Counted from the first letter of the stretch, positions 7,197 to 14,543 are shown. The stretch: DNA of 39,702 nt from a virus (IMGVR_UViG_3300042261_002392:1-39702), one strand, 5' to 3'. Numbers and translations: made by a program. The notes: generated by a model not told the origin, from the letters alone.

Positions 7197-7515
7197 GACC
7201 TGGAAGAAGGTTGAGTTAGCTATAGCGGCCCTGATTGGCGGCAAGCGCAGGGGTGCAGACTTCCGGGGTGAGAACCATGGCAAATCGGACATAATATGCC
7301 CTGGTTGGTCAGTTGAGGTGAAGCATTCGAAGCGGCCTACGTTTGGGCTGATGGTTGATGCTGTGGCGCAATCTGAGACGAACCGTGAAAAACCCGGTGA
7401 CATCCCGATTGCGGTAGTCCACAAAGAAGGCACAGAATATAAGAACTCTCTGGTCGTGATGCGGCTGGACCAGTTCATAGACTTTTTCTTAGACCAGTGT
7501 GAGGAAAGCACATGA
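7180..7515 (+). CDS. Putative PD-(D/E)xK nuclease, Holliday-junction resolvase-like
   Basis: A 111-residue protein with the order Lys/Glu helix (WKKVELAIAALIGGKRRG), Asp in GKSDIICPGW, EVK in WSVEVKHSK, and a helix DAVAQSE followed by DIPIAVVHKEG and VVMRLDQFIDFF. This is the layout of small PD-(D/E)xK enzymes such as archaeal-type resolvases and some phage resolvases. It would resolve branched DNA before packaging. The assignment rests on the D...EVK spacing and fold order; a related nuclease of another task is possible. Confidence 0.5.
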   Translation: MAVPTKTWKKVELAIAALIGGKRRGADFRGENHGKSDIICPGWSVEVKHSKRPTFGLMVDAVAQSETNREKPGDIPIAVVHKEGTEYKNSLVVMRLDQFIDFFLDQCEEST

Positions 7516-7814
7516 CAACGTTTACCCCTATCGTAGTGAATGGCCGGCCTGTAGGTAGAGTCCAGAAGAATGTGTTCCGCAAAACCGTAAGTGGAAGCAA
7601 GCACTTTCTGCGTAAGCCAGAGGCGATTGCCTTTGACATCGAAAGCGTCAAAGCTGCTGAAGCTGCTGGCGCCAGCCTGGTCGTGGTACAGGACCGGGAC
7701 ACGGGAAAGACATACACGGCGTCTATCGACCAGATATGGAAGTCAGGGTTGTACCTGGACCGTGGCTTTGGTCAGCAGGTGGCCCTGCCCCTGACCTATT
7801 GGACCGTTCATTAG
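7512..7814 (+). CDS. Hypothetical protein
   Basis: One hundred residues, start overlapping the nuclease stop by 4 bp (ATGA). Looks like a compact alpha/beta protein with VVVQDRDTGKTYTASIDQIW in the middle; no family recognised. Last gene of the coupled run that begins at ssb. Confidence 0.55.
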   Translation: MTTFTPIVVNGRPVGRVQKNVFRKTVSGSKHFLRKPEAIAFDIESVKAAEAAGASLVVVQDRDTGKTYTASIDQIWKSGLYLDRGFGQQVALPLTYWTVH

Positions 7815-7828
7815 TTTACCTTTCGCTG

Positions 7829-7854
7829 GAGGGCGCATGTAACAGTGCGCTCTC
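7829..7854 (+). other. Hairpin in intergenic region
   Basis: GAGGGCGCA and TGCGCTCTC pair over 9 bp (one G-T) around an 8-base loop. No T-run follows, so it is not a standard terminator. It lies 45 bases before a tiny reading frame with a good ribosome site (7899-7931) and could structure that leader. Confidence 0.4.
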
Positions 7855-7898
7855 TGGCAATCCCTAAACAATACAAACCTGTAACAAGGAGTTGTTCG

Positions 7899-7931
7899 AT
7901 GGAACGCAAGCTGAAAGTACTCAGCAAATAA
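7899..7931 (+). other. Possible 10-codon leader ORF
   Basis: ATG at 7899 preceded by AAGGAG (7886-7891) at 7-base spacing, encoding MERKLKVLSK and TAA. It overlaps the last 11 bases of the convergent minus-strand gene. Either a real micro-peptide or the remains of a deleted gene start. Confidence 0.3.
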
Positions 7932-8280
7932 CATTCCCACAAAGTGCAGTCTGGATGACGTTCACCAAGTCATAGCATCCTATTTTTCGAGCGTCGTCCA
8001 GCACTTTGAGAGTATCGAACGCAGTTATTTTAGTGGTGAAAGGTCTGGCAGAGTCCACGATGTCAATAAGGTCTTCTTCGGTCATGGGGTCGTCCGGGTA
8101 CGCTTCCGTCCAGAAAATATGGAGCGCAGGCAGGCTGGCCATGTGGAGAAGCTGTTGAAGATGAAACAGGATACAAGGTTCCGATGTGTCACCAGATTGG
8201 AAAGTTCCATTTTGGTATGTTCTAAAATTGTCGTTGACATAATGTAGGCCATCACCAGGCTTATGGGTATAACAACGCAT
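7921..8280 (-). CDS. Hypothetical protein, lone minus-strand gene
   Basis: One hundred and nineteen residues on the opposite strand to all neighbours. AGGAGG lies 8 bases before ATG 8280, a strong ribosome site that supports the gene. A TATAAT on the minus strand at 8310-8305 could be its -10 box, without a clear -35. The product has an acidic middle (DDPMTEEDLIDIVD) and no recognised domain. Isolated antisense position suggests a cargo gene expressed on its own. Confidence 0.55.
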   Translation of the reverse strand: MRCYTHKPGDGLHYVNDNFRTYQNGTFQSGDTSEPCILFHLQQLLHMASLPALHIFWTEAYPDDPMTEEDLIDIVDSARPFTTKITAFDTLKVLDDARKIGCYDLVNVIQTALCGNVIC

Positions 8281-8336
8281 CGTTCATGCCTCCTAGTTAG
8301 ACTGATTATATCCTAAATGAAAGGAGTTTTCATCGT

Positions 8337-8546
8337 ATGACCGACTTATTTTCGAACAAAGGTTCCATGAAGTTTTTCAACATGCAGTTCTTCACCCCCA
8401 CCTGGACCCTGGTGTTTACCCCTGCGAGTTTGCAGGAAGCCATCAGTTATATGAACCGGGTGAATGATACTGAGAAGGAAGCCAACCGGGTGCTTACCTT
8501 AAGTGAACTGCAAGAACTGGGAAAGGCCGTGGCCAATGTGGCTTAA
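8337..8546 (+). CDS. Small hypothetical protein
   Basis: Sixty-nine residues after AAAGGAG. Hydrophobic aromatic N-terminal half (MKFFNMQFFTPTWTLVF) and a helical C-terminal half (TLSELQELGKAVANVA). No family recognised. Overlaps the following membrane/NMAD1-like gene by 11 bp. Confidence 0.55.
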   Translation: MTDLFSNKGSMKFFNMQFFTPTWTLVFTPASLQEAISYMNRVNDTEKEANRVLTLSELQELGKAVANVA

Positions 8547-9105
8547 TGTTCTTATTCTACTTGCCGCTCTCATCCTGGCTGTGGAGATTGCTGCCTTCGT
8601 GAAGTACCGCAGAATACTGAAGGTGGCCCTTGGGCTTGAAACAGGGAAAGTAGCAGCCTGCTTCAGCCGCAACTGGCAGAGCCTTGCGAACGGCACGTCC
8701 GGGGATATCATGCTGGAGATGGCGTGGCTGTCCGAGGCGCAGGAACTGTTCGGGCTGTTTGCACAAAAGAACCACGACTACGGCTCCATGAACCTGTCCC
8801 TTTCCTGGATGCAAGGGGTTACGGTGCGCATGGGCGACAAGGTTTCCCGGCTGTGGAACTTGGTGGGCCTGAATGGGGAGCAAGAAGCAGCGGTTAAAGA
8901 CGAGAGCCTGGTGGATACTTTCCAGGACATCGCCAACTACGCATTGATTGGGAGCCTGATGGCCAAGGGAAAGTGGCCCCGCATTCCAGCCGAGCAGGGC
9001 TTTGGAATAGACGCTATATTCCCGATTGTGGAAGGTTCGGTACTTCTACTTTCGGATGAGCAGCAAGACACCATTGTTAGGATTATAGAGGAGAGCCGGC
9101 GATGA
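8536..9105 (+). CDS. Membrane-anchored NMAD1-like (DUF1599) protein
   Basis: A 189-residue protein: N-terminal membrane segment (MWLNVLILLAALILAVEIAA), then a helical domain with LFAQKNHDYGSM, VRMGDKVSRLWNLV and DESLVDTFQDIANYALI. This trio (KN-DYG, R-GDK-xRL-NL, DES-xDT-xDxANYA) is the pattern of Nucleotide modification associated domain 1 / DUF1599, an all-alpha NTP-pyrophosphatase-like family found in phages with modified bases. ATG 8536 starts inside the previous gene; a longer frame from 8503 lacks a better ribosome site. The membrane anchor is unusual and may reflect fusion. Stop overlaps the next start. Confidence 0.72.
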   Translation: MWLNVLILLAALILAVEIAAFVKYRRILKVALGLETGKVAACFSRNWQSLANGTSGDIMLEMAWLSEAQELFGLFAQKNHDYGSMNLSLSWMQGVTVRMGDKVSRLWNLVGLNGEQEAAVKDESLVDTFQDIANYALIGSLMAKGKWPRIPAEQGFGIDAIFPIVEGSVLLLSDEQQDTIVRIIEESRR

Positions 9106-9260
9106 GAACTTTGAAGCAGGTATTGTTCCTGGAAGACCACATCGAAGGTGGCCGGGTGATTGACGAAGCTGTGCGTGAGATTGAACGTCTGCGGTGTGAG
9201 CTTGCAAATGCAAAGGTGCGCCTGGTTATGATGGAACAGGACAGCAGCGGCGCCGAGTAG
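9102..9260 (+). CDS. Small coiled-coil protein
   Basis: Fifty-two residues starting in a 4-bp overlap with the previous stop, ribosome site GAGGAGAG. Sequence is one amphipathic helix pattern (VIDEAVREIERLRCELANAK), probably an oligomerising peptide. Function unknown. Confidence 0.55.
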   Translation: MRTLKQVLFLEDHIEGGRVIDEAVREIERLRCELANAKVRLVMMEQDSSGAE

Positions 9261-9306
9261 GGTAAGTCGGGGTACGCTTTCATCAACATGTACAAAGGAG
9301 TACGCA

Positions 9307-9933
9307 ATGCGTTTCTCAATGCCAGTTCCAGAAAATTCACCGGTGACACAGACCTTTCAAGAGCACGAACAGCGACGGAAGGAGAACGGATGGGTCTACT
9401 ACAACGGTGGGATTGACTGGGGTGTCCCGGAAGGAACGCCCATCAAAGCGGCGGCTGATGGCCGGGTCATTGCTGCCCAGGCAAGCACGTCGGGGTACGG
9501 GGAGCATATTCGCATACAGCATGCCGAAACCTATGTCACCGTGTACGGTCACCTGTCGGCATATGCCTGCAACCCTGGCCAGAATGTGAAGGAAGGGGAA
9601 GTCATTGGGTACTCCGGGAACACCGGGAACTCCACTGGCCCACACCTGCACTGGGAAGTCAGAAAGGGCGGCATTCCGGTAGATGGCATGCCCCTGCTTA
9701 GAACGATTGAAGACCCCATACCGGAGTTCCCTGGAACTATCCCCACGGCTGTCTCAGTAACAGCGACTGGTGTGCGCCTTCGCAACGCTCCGTATGGCAG
9801 CATCCAGGCCCTGGCGGAAGCAGGCTCCAACTGGCATGTAATGTGCGCTGAAAAAGATGAGAGCGGCAAGGTGTGGTACCGGGTGAACGCCGAACTTTAC
9901 ATTGCGTCCTGGTACACCGAGCCGGCAGTTTAG
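9307..9933 (+). CDS. M23-family peptidase, probable endolysin
   Basis: Would cut peptide cross-links of peptidoglycan at lysis. The 208-residue protein has the LytM/M23 core: GGIDWGVPEGTP, AAADGRV, VTVYGHLS, and GNTGNSTGPHLHWEV with the HxH pair. The first zinc ligand, normally His in HxGxD, reads Asn here (NGGID), which is odd; the Asp, YGHL His and HxH are kept. The last 65 residues (VSVTATGVRLRNAP...WYRV) resemble an SH3-like wall-binding domain. No signal peptide is seen, so release needs a holin; a candidate lies at 10975. AAAGGAG precedes the start. Confidence 0.82.
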   Translation: MRFSMPVPENSPVTQTFQEHEQRRKENGWVYYNGGIDWGVPEGTPIKAAADGRVIAAQASTSGYGEHIRIQHAETYVTVYGHLSAYACNPGQNVKEGEVIGYSGNTGNSTGPHLHWEVRKGGIPVDGMPLLRTIEDPIPEFPGTIPTAVSVTATGVRLRNAPYGSIQALAEAGSNWHVMCAEKDESGKVWYRVNAELYIASWYTEPAV

Positions 9934-9988
9934 TTGTTCACGCAGACAACTGTCATCTGTTCTTTTATTCCTGTCCCCTTCCACAGTT

Positions 9989-10017
9989 TTGACGTAAAGA
10001 TATTCGTATGCCGTAAG
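9989..10017 (+). promoter_or_regulatory. Weak promoter-like element
   Basis: TTGACG (9989-9994), 17-bp spacer ending TATGC, then CGTAAG in place of the -10. The -35 and TATGC match the promoter family of this genome, but the -10 matches poorly. It sits in the 129-bp gap before the gene at 10063. Confidence 0.35.
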
Positions 10018-10062
10018 AATAGCACGTTCTAGTGAGCGAATCGCAGCAGGAGATGAAGTTCG

Positions 10063-10341
10063 ATGAAGCAGTATGTAACAACAAAGATTGATATGTACGT
10101 TACCCAAGAATACTTCGCAGGGTTCTCGGATAAGGTCATCGAGCCGCACTGGATGGCGACCAGGGAACAGCAGGTTGAGAAAGCAGGCCCGGGTAACGTC
10201 TACTTCAGGGGGTCTGGTGGTGGGTTTTGGGTCAAGGTAACTGAGCAGGATGAGCAGTTTGTCTATATGCAACGGCAGCAACCCTACGGCATCCAGAAGT
10301 ACCGAATGCCACGGGAGGACTATGAGAGGCTGACACAATGA
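10063..10341 (+). CDS. Hypothetical protein
   Basis: Ninety-two residues after AGGAG. Beta-rich, aromatic and basic (VYFRGSGGGFWVKVTEQDEQF), no recognised domain. First gene of a short coupled unit (ATGA overlaps) that ends with the holin-like gene and a terminator, so it may belong to the lysis region. Confidence 0.55.
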   Translation: MKQYVTTKIDMYVTQEYFAGFSDKVIEPHWMATREQQVEKAGPGNVYFRGSGGGFWVKVTEQDEQFVYMQRQQPYGIQKYRMPREDYERLTQ

Positions 10342-10415
10342 CAGTTATTCATGGCAGACAATGCCCGGCTGTGATAGCCCGGTGGTCATCTCCCCCACCG
10401 GTGAGAGTGAAATGA
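10338..10415 (+). CDS. 25-residue coupled small ORF
   Basis: MTVIHGRQCPAVIARW followed by a Pro/Arg tail. The start forms an ATGA overlap with the previous stop and its own stop forms an ATGA overlap with ATG 10412. Perfect overlaps at both ends argue that it is translated as a link between two genes. Function unknown; it might be only a coupling device. Confidence 0.4.
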   Translation: MTVIHGRQCPAVIARWSSPPPVRVK

Positions 10416-10783
10416 AGCGATATCCTGAATGTAGTAGTGGTGAGCTGCTAACACCGAAGGACAAGCAGGTTCTTTTCGGTGGGACGGAGCTAGACCTTCT
10501 TGAGTGGGCGGAAGGTCTGCGCCAGGAGATGGCCGACATGCGGGCCAGTCTCGGCAAAGCAAAGCCGGTGCTGGATGCCTGGAGCAAGATGAATGCACTG
10601 GTAGCATCGAAGGAGTGGAACTTCCGCCTGGAGCACATCGTACTTGAAGACGTGTGGTACGCCCATGTGTCCATTGCGGGGGTGGGCTACGAAGACTATG
10701 GTCTGTTAGCCGTGGACGCTATCAATACCCTGGCGAAGCGGGTTGAAGAAGACAGGAGCATACAGGTGGTGGTACGTGACTAA
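10412..10783 (+). CDS. Hypothetical protein
   Basis: One hundred and twenty-three residues with a helical middle (LLEWAEGLRQEMADMRASLG) and an alpha/beta end (WYAHVSIAGVGYEDYGLLAVDAI). An earlier in-frame ATG at 10361 would give 140 residues, but ATG 10412 overlaps the stop of the 25-codon frame (ATGA) and follows GGTGAGAG, so it is preferred. No family recognised. Confidence 0.55.
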   Translation: MKRYPECSSGELLTPKDKQVLFGGTELDLLEWAEGLRQEMADMRASLGKAKPVLDAWSKMNALVASKEWNFRLEHIVLEDVWYAHVSIAGVGYEDYGLLAVDAINTLAKRVEEDRSIQVVVRD

Positions 10784-10982
10784 CAAGAAGGTAACCCTGA
10801 CTGAAGACCAACGGAAAGCCTTGAACAACCTGTGGTTCGTTTACGGCAACTACGGAATGTATACAACACCAGCCGGCCACCACTTCATTCAATGCCTGCT
10901 GGAAAATGACGAAGACTGCCGGGTGTTTTACAAACCACCTGCTGAGTGCCTGGCGGCTGTGGACAAGGTACTCAATGGATAA
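10776..10982 (+). CDS. Small hypothetical protein, GTG start
   Basis: Sixty-eight residues if started at GTG 10776 after AGGTGG; an ATG at 10743 would lie 41 bp inside the previous gene. Begins TNKKVTLTEDQRKALNNLW, then compact alpha/beta with several aromatics. No family recognised. Overlaps the next gene by 8 bp. Confidence 0.5.
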   Translation: MTNKKVTLTEDQRKALNNLWFVYGNYGMYTTPAGHHFIQCLLENDEDCRVFYKPPAECLAAVDKVLNG

Positions 10983-11154
10983 ACAAGCGGCTGTTTGGGC
11001 GACTGTGCTGACGGGGGTAATGTGCGTAGTGATACCGTTGGGAACGTGGTGGATGGTAACCCACCCGGAACTGGCGAGGATAGTCGTTCTGGGGGGTGTA
11101 GCATGCGGAGTAATAGTTACGTTCTGGAAGTTTATCTACGAGCGCCACTTGTGA
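10975..11154 (+). CDS. Two-helix membrane protein, candidate holin
   Basis: Fifty-nine residues: short N-terminus MDKQAA, first membrane helix WATVLTGVMCVVIPLGTWWM, short polar turn (THPELAR), second helix IVVLGGVACGVIVTFWKFI and a charged end YERHL. Size and two-helix plan fit a class II holin, and an endopeptidase gene lies 1 kb upstream. No lysis protein can be proved from this alone. ATG 10975 overlaps the preceding stop; a longer frame from 10906 is not used. A strong terminator follows at once. Confidence 0.55.
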   Translation: MDKQAAVWATVLTGVMCVVIPLGTWWMVTHPELARIVVLGGVACGVIVTFWKFIYERHL

Positions 11155-11155
11155 G

Positions 11156-11188
11156 AAAGAGAACCCCCAAAACCGGGGGTTCTCTTTT
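11156..11188. terminator. Strong bidirectional intrinsic terminator
   Basis: AAAGAGAACCCCC pairs with GGGGGTTCTCTTT around a 6-base loop, with T-rich sequence on the right and A-rich on the left. It lies between the end of a plus-strand unit (11154) and the end of the minus-strand regulator (11203), so it can stop transcription from both sides. Confidence 0.88.
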
Positions 11189-11202
11189 GTTCACAAAGAC
11201 AC

Positions 11203-11748
11203 TTAATTTGCGCAGTGGTCCGAGCAGTACTGCAAACGCCGCAGCTCAATGAATGACCCGCAGCACTTGCACTTAGAAACAGCATAACCGTGCCGGTACA
11301 TGATGCCGGCGATGGTATCCTCGGCCAGTCCCGTAAGGACAGCCAGGGTTTCCATGGACTTCACCCCATTCTGGATGTGGCTCATTACCCGCTCCCCGTT
11401 GGTGACAGGTGACCCGGGCAGCTTCTTCTTAAAGTCAGGCCCGTAATGCTCAACTACCGCATTATGGATGGTCGTTTCACTGCACTTCAATTCCCGGGAC
11501 ATCGCTTCCAGGGAAACACCCCCAGTCATGTAACGGTCAGCAATCTCCTTGCGCTGCGCCTTTGAGAAGCGATAGCGGTACTTGTCGTCATCGTCTTCAG
11601 CGTACAGCGAACGGTAAGCGGTCACGCACTTACGGGCGGCTGAGACAGGCACATCATACATGAGAGCCAGGTCATTGATGGACAAGCCTTCCCGGTAGTG
11701 ACGTTCTGCAAGGGTCCTCCCCATTTCAGTTTCATAAAGATATGGCAT
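11203..11748 (-). CDS. HTH transcriptional regulator with C-terminal zinc ribbon
   Basis: A 181-residue DNA-binding protein with three helix-turn-helix-like segments: EGLSINDLALMYDVPVSAA (about 20-40), GGVSLEAMSRELKCSETTI (about 75-95) and SMETLAVLTGLAEDTIAGIM (about 130-150). It ends in CKCCG...CSDHC, a probable zinc site. AAAGGATG precedes the start. It is transcribed away from the large gene-free region at 11749-12819 that holds four palindromes, the usual position of a phage repressor or lysogeny regulator relative to its operators. Role as that regulator is inference. Confidence 0.65.
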   Translation of the reverse strand: MPYLYETEMGRTLAERHYREGLSINDLALMYDVPVSAARKCVTAYRSLYAEDDDDKYRYRFSKAQRKEIADRYMTGGVSLEAMSRELKCSETTIHNAVVEHYGPDFKKKLPGSPVTNGERVMSHIQNGVKSMETLAVLTGLAEDTIAGIMYRHGYAVSKCKCCGSFIELRRLQYCSDHCAN

Positions 11749-11889
11749 ATCGACATCCTTTCCCTTCTACAAACGGGGAAAGCCCAGGAAATTGCGAACC
11801 ATCAACACGGGAAAAAACAGGGTGGCCTGGCGATAATAATAAAAAGTCGGGGGGCTGATAGCCGAGCAGCTAAGCAGGCAGGAACAGCC

Positions 11890-11960
11890 TGGGGTGGTGG
11901 GGGGAGATGGATGGGGGATGAAGGTGCAAGTGGGGGGTGGGGGTAGAGAGGGTGAGGACG
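11890..11960. other. G-rich tract with many G runs
   Basis: Repeated runs of three to six G (GGGGTGGTGGGGGG, GGGGGATG, GGGGGGTGGGGG) with few C. The plus strand could fold into G-quadruplexes. Purpose unknown. Confidence 0.5.
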
Positions 11961-12014
11961 GTCGAATCCAGGGTACTTAGGGCCGCCAGGCTCCCGTTTT
12001 CCGCCCCAACATAC

Positions 12015-12133
12015 GGGGTTATAACCCCATTTTATGGCATAACCCCCCATATATGGGTATATGCTTTATATATCGCCCTCCTATTGAATGTGATATACAT
12101 TCGTTTTTAGACAGTTTTATACTATTGACTGTC
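12015..12133. promoter_or_regulatory. Cluster of four palindromes (putative operators)
   Basis: GGGGTTATAACCCC (12015-12028), CCCATATATGGG (12046-12057), GAATGT-gatat-ACATTC (12086-12102) and GACAGT-N12-ACTGTC (12110-12133). The first three are spaced about 30-40 bp apart. None shares its arm sequence with the others, so more than one protein, or replication structure, may be involved. Confidence 0.5.
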
Positions 12134-12162
12134 GGCGGGGGTTGACAAAAAAAACACAGCGG

Positions 12163-12186
12163 TGCGCACGGGGGTTGCGCACGGGG
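12163..12186. repeat. Direct repeat TGCGCACGGGG x2
   Basis: Two exact 11-bp copies (12163-12173 and 12176-12186), 13 bp apart, each holding the palindrome TGCGCA. They follow TTGACAAAAAAAAC at 12142. Confidence 0.55.
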
Positions 12187-12819
12187 CGGGGGGGCGCTCG
12201 ATGGCCGTGCTGGGCCTACGGTCCGTACGCATACACCTATCGTCTCTGAGGGTCGCCTCGGCGGGATGCGCAGATAGGCAGTACTTTACCATGCGCTAAC
12301 ACACATATTATTTGTCCAGTTTCTGGCGCCGTCAAGGTAAGCATGCTATTTGGACACGGATAATCTGATATCGCTATCTCGGACTATTTGTATCAGGATT
12401 GAAGTGGCTGAATTGTCTGAATTTACGACGGATGAAGAAACAAGGGAAGCAGGCGGAGTAAGTCCGAGTATTCCGCACGCCTCCTGGACAAACCCAGGTT
12501 TGTGGGTTCTGTTTGCAATCCCGGTGCGAGAGTGCTGGAGTGTAGTGAAAGCCATGTGTGAATTGCCCACATTGACTAGCCGATAGAACGCAACACCAAC
12601 ACAGACTGGGATACCAACCCTCACGGGAAGTAGGTTTTGAAACCGCTACACAAGGGTGCAGGATGCCACTGCCTTACCCACCAGCAAGTTTTGACCGAAC
12701 AAAAAAGGATACCAATTTCATTAGCGTACTGTGTTTCTTGTGGGTTTTTGTATGCTATGCATAACTGCATGTCATACGCAAGCACATAAGGCTTGATATA
12801 CAGCAATACGGAGGGCGAC

Positions 12820-13581
12820 ATGAAAGTAGATTTTGACAAGGTATTGGCAGTGCTGGCAGTGCGGGAACGGGAACGGATTGACTCGGGGCGCACCAAAAAA
12901 CTGACCCCATCACCTGTTGGCGGCGTGCAGTTTAGTCAAGCCAATAGCAAGTTGAACCACTTGGGTCCACACCTGGGAATTTCCAAGTGTCACGTACAGA
13001 GCTTCGATTTGCCGGCTGGATGGACATGCCCGGCGGCAAACCTGTGTTTCGCAAAAGTAGACCCAATTACTCGGCTTCGCACACTGGGTGCGTGCTGTCA
13101 GTTTGTGTGCTACGCCACTAAGGCGGAGTACCAATACGACGACACACTGTACTTTCGTTGGCGTAACTACATTGCGCTGATGGAGGCAAGGACAGCCCCG
13201 GACATGGCCGACCTCATCCTGGCAGCCTCCGACAAAACGATGGAAGTAATGCGTACACACAGCAGCGGTGACTTCTTCAGCCGTGAGTACTTCAAGGCGT
13301 GGACGCTGGTCGCTGAGGCGCTGCCGCAGGTGCGCATCTGGGGCTATACCAAGATGGCAGGGTACGTGATGGCGCAGAAGCCGGATAACTTCCGTCTGAT
13401 TTACTCGCACGGGGGAAAGTATGACACCCTGGCCGACACCATGGGGCTGCCACAGGCTTATGTCGTCGGCCTCAACGAGGCTCCCCGGTCAGACGCCCCG
13501 GTCATCTGCGAGGATGGCCAAGAGCATCAGGATTTCTGGTTCGTCTGGAATGGGAAATCCTTCAGCCTCCGTGTCCACTAG
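12820..13581 (+). CDS. GP88-like phage protein
   Basis: A 253-residue protein. SFDLPAGWTCPAANLCFAK with three Cys nearby (CHVQSF, CCQFVCYA) and later YTKMAGYVMAQKPDNF resemble the phage Gene product 88 family, whose members share a Cys-rich LPAG-CP segment, perhaps a metal or iron-sulfur site; the function of that family is unknown to me. ATG 12820 follows GGAGG; an upstream ATG at 12793 has no ribosome site. First gene after the control region. Confidence 0.6.
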   Translation: MKVDFDKVLAVLAVRERERIDSGRTKKLTPSPVGGVQFSQANSKLNHLGPHLGISKCHVQSFDLPAGWTCPAANLCFAKVDPITRLRTLGACCQFVCYATKAEYQYDDTLYFRWRNYIALMEARTAPDMADLILAASDKTMEVMRTHSSGDFFSREYFKAWTLVAEALPQVRIWGYTKMAGYVMAQKPDNFRLIYSHGGKYDTLADTMGLPQAYVVGLNEAPRSDAPVICEDGQEHQDFWFVWNGKSFSLRVH

Positions 13582-13631
13582 ACACCTCTCCATTTCACAA
13601 ACCGCTCAATAAACGATAGGAGAAATGCGCC

Positions 13632-13874
13632 ATGACAACAACCCTTTGGGAATTGGGTACACGGGGTGAATTGGTTACCGACTCACAGGATGTCCGTGAG
13701 TTATTAGAACGGGTTGGGATGCCCATGGAATACCGGGCGGATATCACAGGTGTAGTAGTCGCTGACATCTTCGGGGTCATATGGGATGCATGGTTCACCG
13801 AATCGGCGTCACCTTGGGATGTCGATGCGGTCTACCATTCCACAGAGTACTACGGGGTTGAAGTAGAGCCATGA
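13632..13874 (+). CDS. Small hypothetical protein
   Basis: Eighty residues, acidic, after AGGAG. Begins MTTTLWELGTRGELVTDSQD and ends EYYGVEVEP. No family recognised. Stop overlaps the next start (ATGA), so both are probably made together; if the next gene is toxin-like, this could be its partner (speculative). Confidence 0.5.
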   Translation: MTTTLWELGTRGELVTDSQDVRELLERVGMPMEYRADITGVVVADIFGVIWDAWFTESASPWDVDAVYHSTEYYGVEVEP

Positions 13875-14173
13875 AAATCACCTGGCACGCCAAACACCAA
13901 ATTGATGGACGAGGGCTGTCTCTCGCCTGGGTCGAGAAACGTCTTGCACAGGCTGAGGCGGCAGTGCTGAATTGTAAGTCGGCGGAGGTACGGGTGGTAT
14001 TGCAGGTACTGCCGGCTGTTCACTTTGCCCAAGATGGGTCAAACGGCGACACGATTGTAGCCTGTATCGACCGGGAAAAGCTGACGGTGAAGACTGTCAT
14101 GCTGCGGTGCAAGTATCAAATCAGACCCCAGGACGGGGTCGCCTATGTAGTACCGAAAGGATGTGTGAAATGA
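13871..14173 (+). CDS. Possible DUF4258-like small protein
   Basis: One hundred residues. The start KITWHAKHQIDGRGLSLAWV has the H-A-xx-(Q/R)-x-x-x-RG spacing seen at the start of DUF4258 proteins, a small RelE/BrnT-like fold. The rest is beta strands (VRVVLQVLPAVHF, DTIVACIDREKLTVKTVML), also as expected. Assignment is by motif only. ATGA overlaps on both sides. Confidence 0.45.
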   Translation: MKITWHAKHQIDGRGLSLAWVEKRLAQAEAAVLNCKSAEVRVVLQVLPAVHFAQDGSNGDTIVACIDREKLTVKTVMLRCKYQIRPQDGVAYVVPKGCVK

Positions 14174-14529
14174 CCGTTATTACTGCCCTCCTCAACACCC
14201 TGGCCATCCGCCGCAGTACGATGGAATGCCTGAAGGCCCAGGTACGCGCCGCTGCCGGTTCTCTGGCTGACGACCTGGACAAGGCTGAAGCCGAAGTAAA
14301 GGCCCTGGAGGCAGATGTCAAGGACAAGGCTAAGTTTGTGCCAGACAGCCAGGCGCACACATTGAAGGGGGACAGCCTTCAGCTTGTCTGGACGAAGGGC
14401 AAGAAGGCCCTGGACGAAGACCTGACGGTAAAGGCTCTCCAGGCGGCAGGCTGGACGCAGGATGCCATTGACGGCCTCTACACCACGGGAACCGGGTTCT
14501 GGAGCATCAGGAAGAAGGGGGTGAAATAA
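14170..14529 (+). CDS. Coiled-coil protein, weakly Gam-like
   Basis: A 119-residue protein: helical coiled-coil half (SLADDLDKAEAEVKALEADV), then LKGDSLQLVWTKGKKALDED and WSIRKKGVK. A coiled coil followed by a strand-rich tail recalls Gam-type host-nuclease inhibitors, but the match is loose and no claim is made. ATG 14170 overlaps the previous stop (ATGA); the longer frame from 14107 is a shadow. Confidence 0.5.
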   Translation: MTVITALLNTLAIRRSTMECLKAQVRAAAGSLADDLDKAEAEVKALEADVKDKAKFVPDSQAHTLKGDSLQLVWTKGKKALDEDLTVKALQAAGWTQDAIDGLYTTGTGFWSIRKKGVK

Positions 14530-14543
14530 CCCCAAATTTCACC

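Larger units (their letters stand above)
11749..12819. other. Gene-free control region, about 1.07 kb
   Basis: No convincing reading frame on either strand; two overlapping frames near 12350-12620 have poor composition and no ribosome site. The left part (about 11890-11960) is a run of G clusters. The middle (12015-12186) has four palindromes and a direct repeat. The right part (12300-12800) holds ACAAACC-CA-GGTTTGT (12488-12503) and a TATGC-TATGCA promoter-like element at 12751-12761 ahead of the gene at 12820. Position between a minus-strand regulator and the plus-strand small-gene train suggests operators and perhaps a replication origin. Confidence 0.5.

Noticed and set aside
12142-12170. 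Promoter starting at TTGACA (12142-12147)
   Set aside because: Perfect -35 but nothing like a -10 at 16-18 bp spacing; the region there is GC-rich.
12446-12560. tRNA-like or structured RNA gene
   Set aside because: CCTGG/CCAGG and GGG/CCC stems exist, but no T-loop GTTCRA and no fitting acceptor stem could be assembled. The 16-bp inverted repeat at 12488 is reported as part of the region only.
12346-12624. Overlapping frames on both strands in the gene-free region
   Set aside because: Neither has a ribosome site or protein-like motif order, and the codon composition differs from that of real neighbours.
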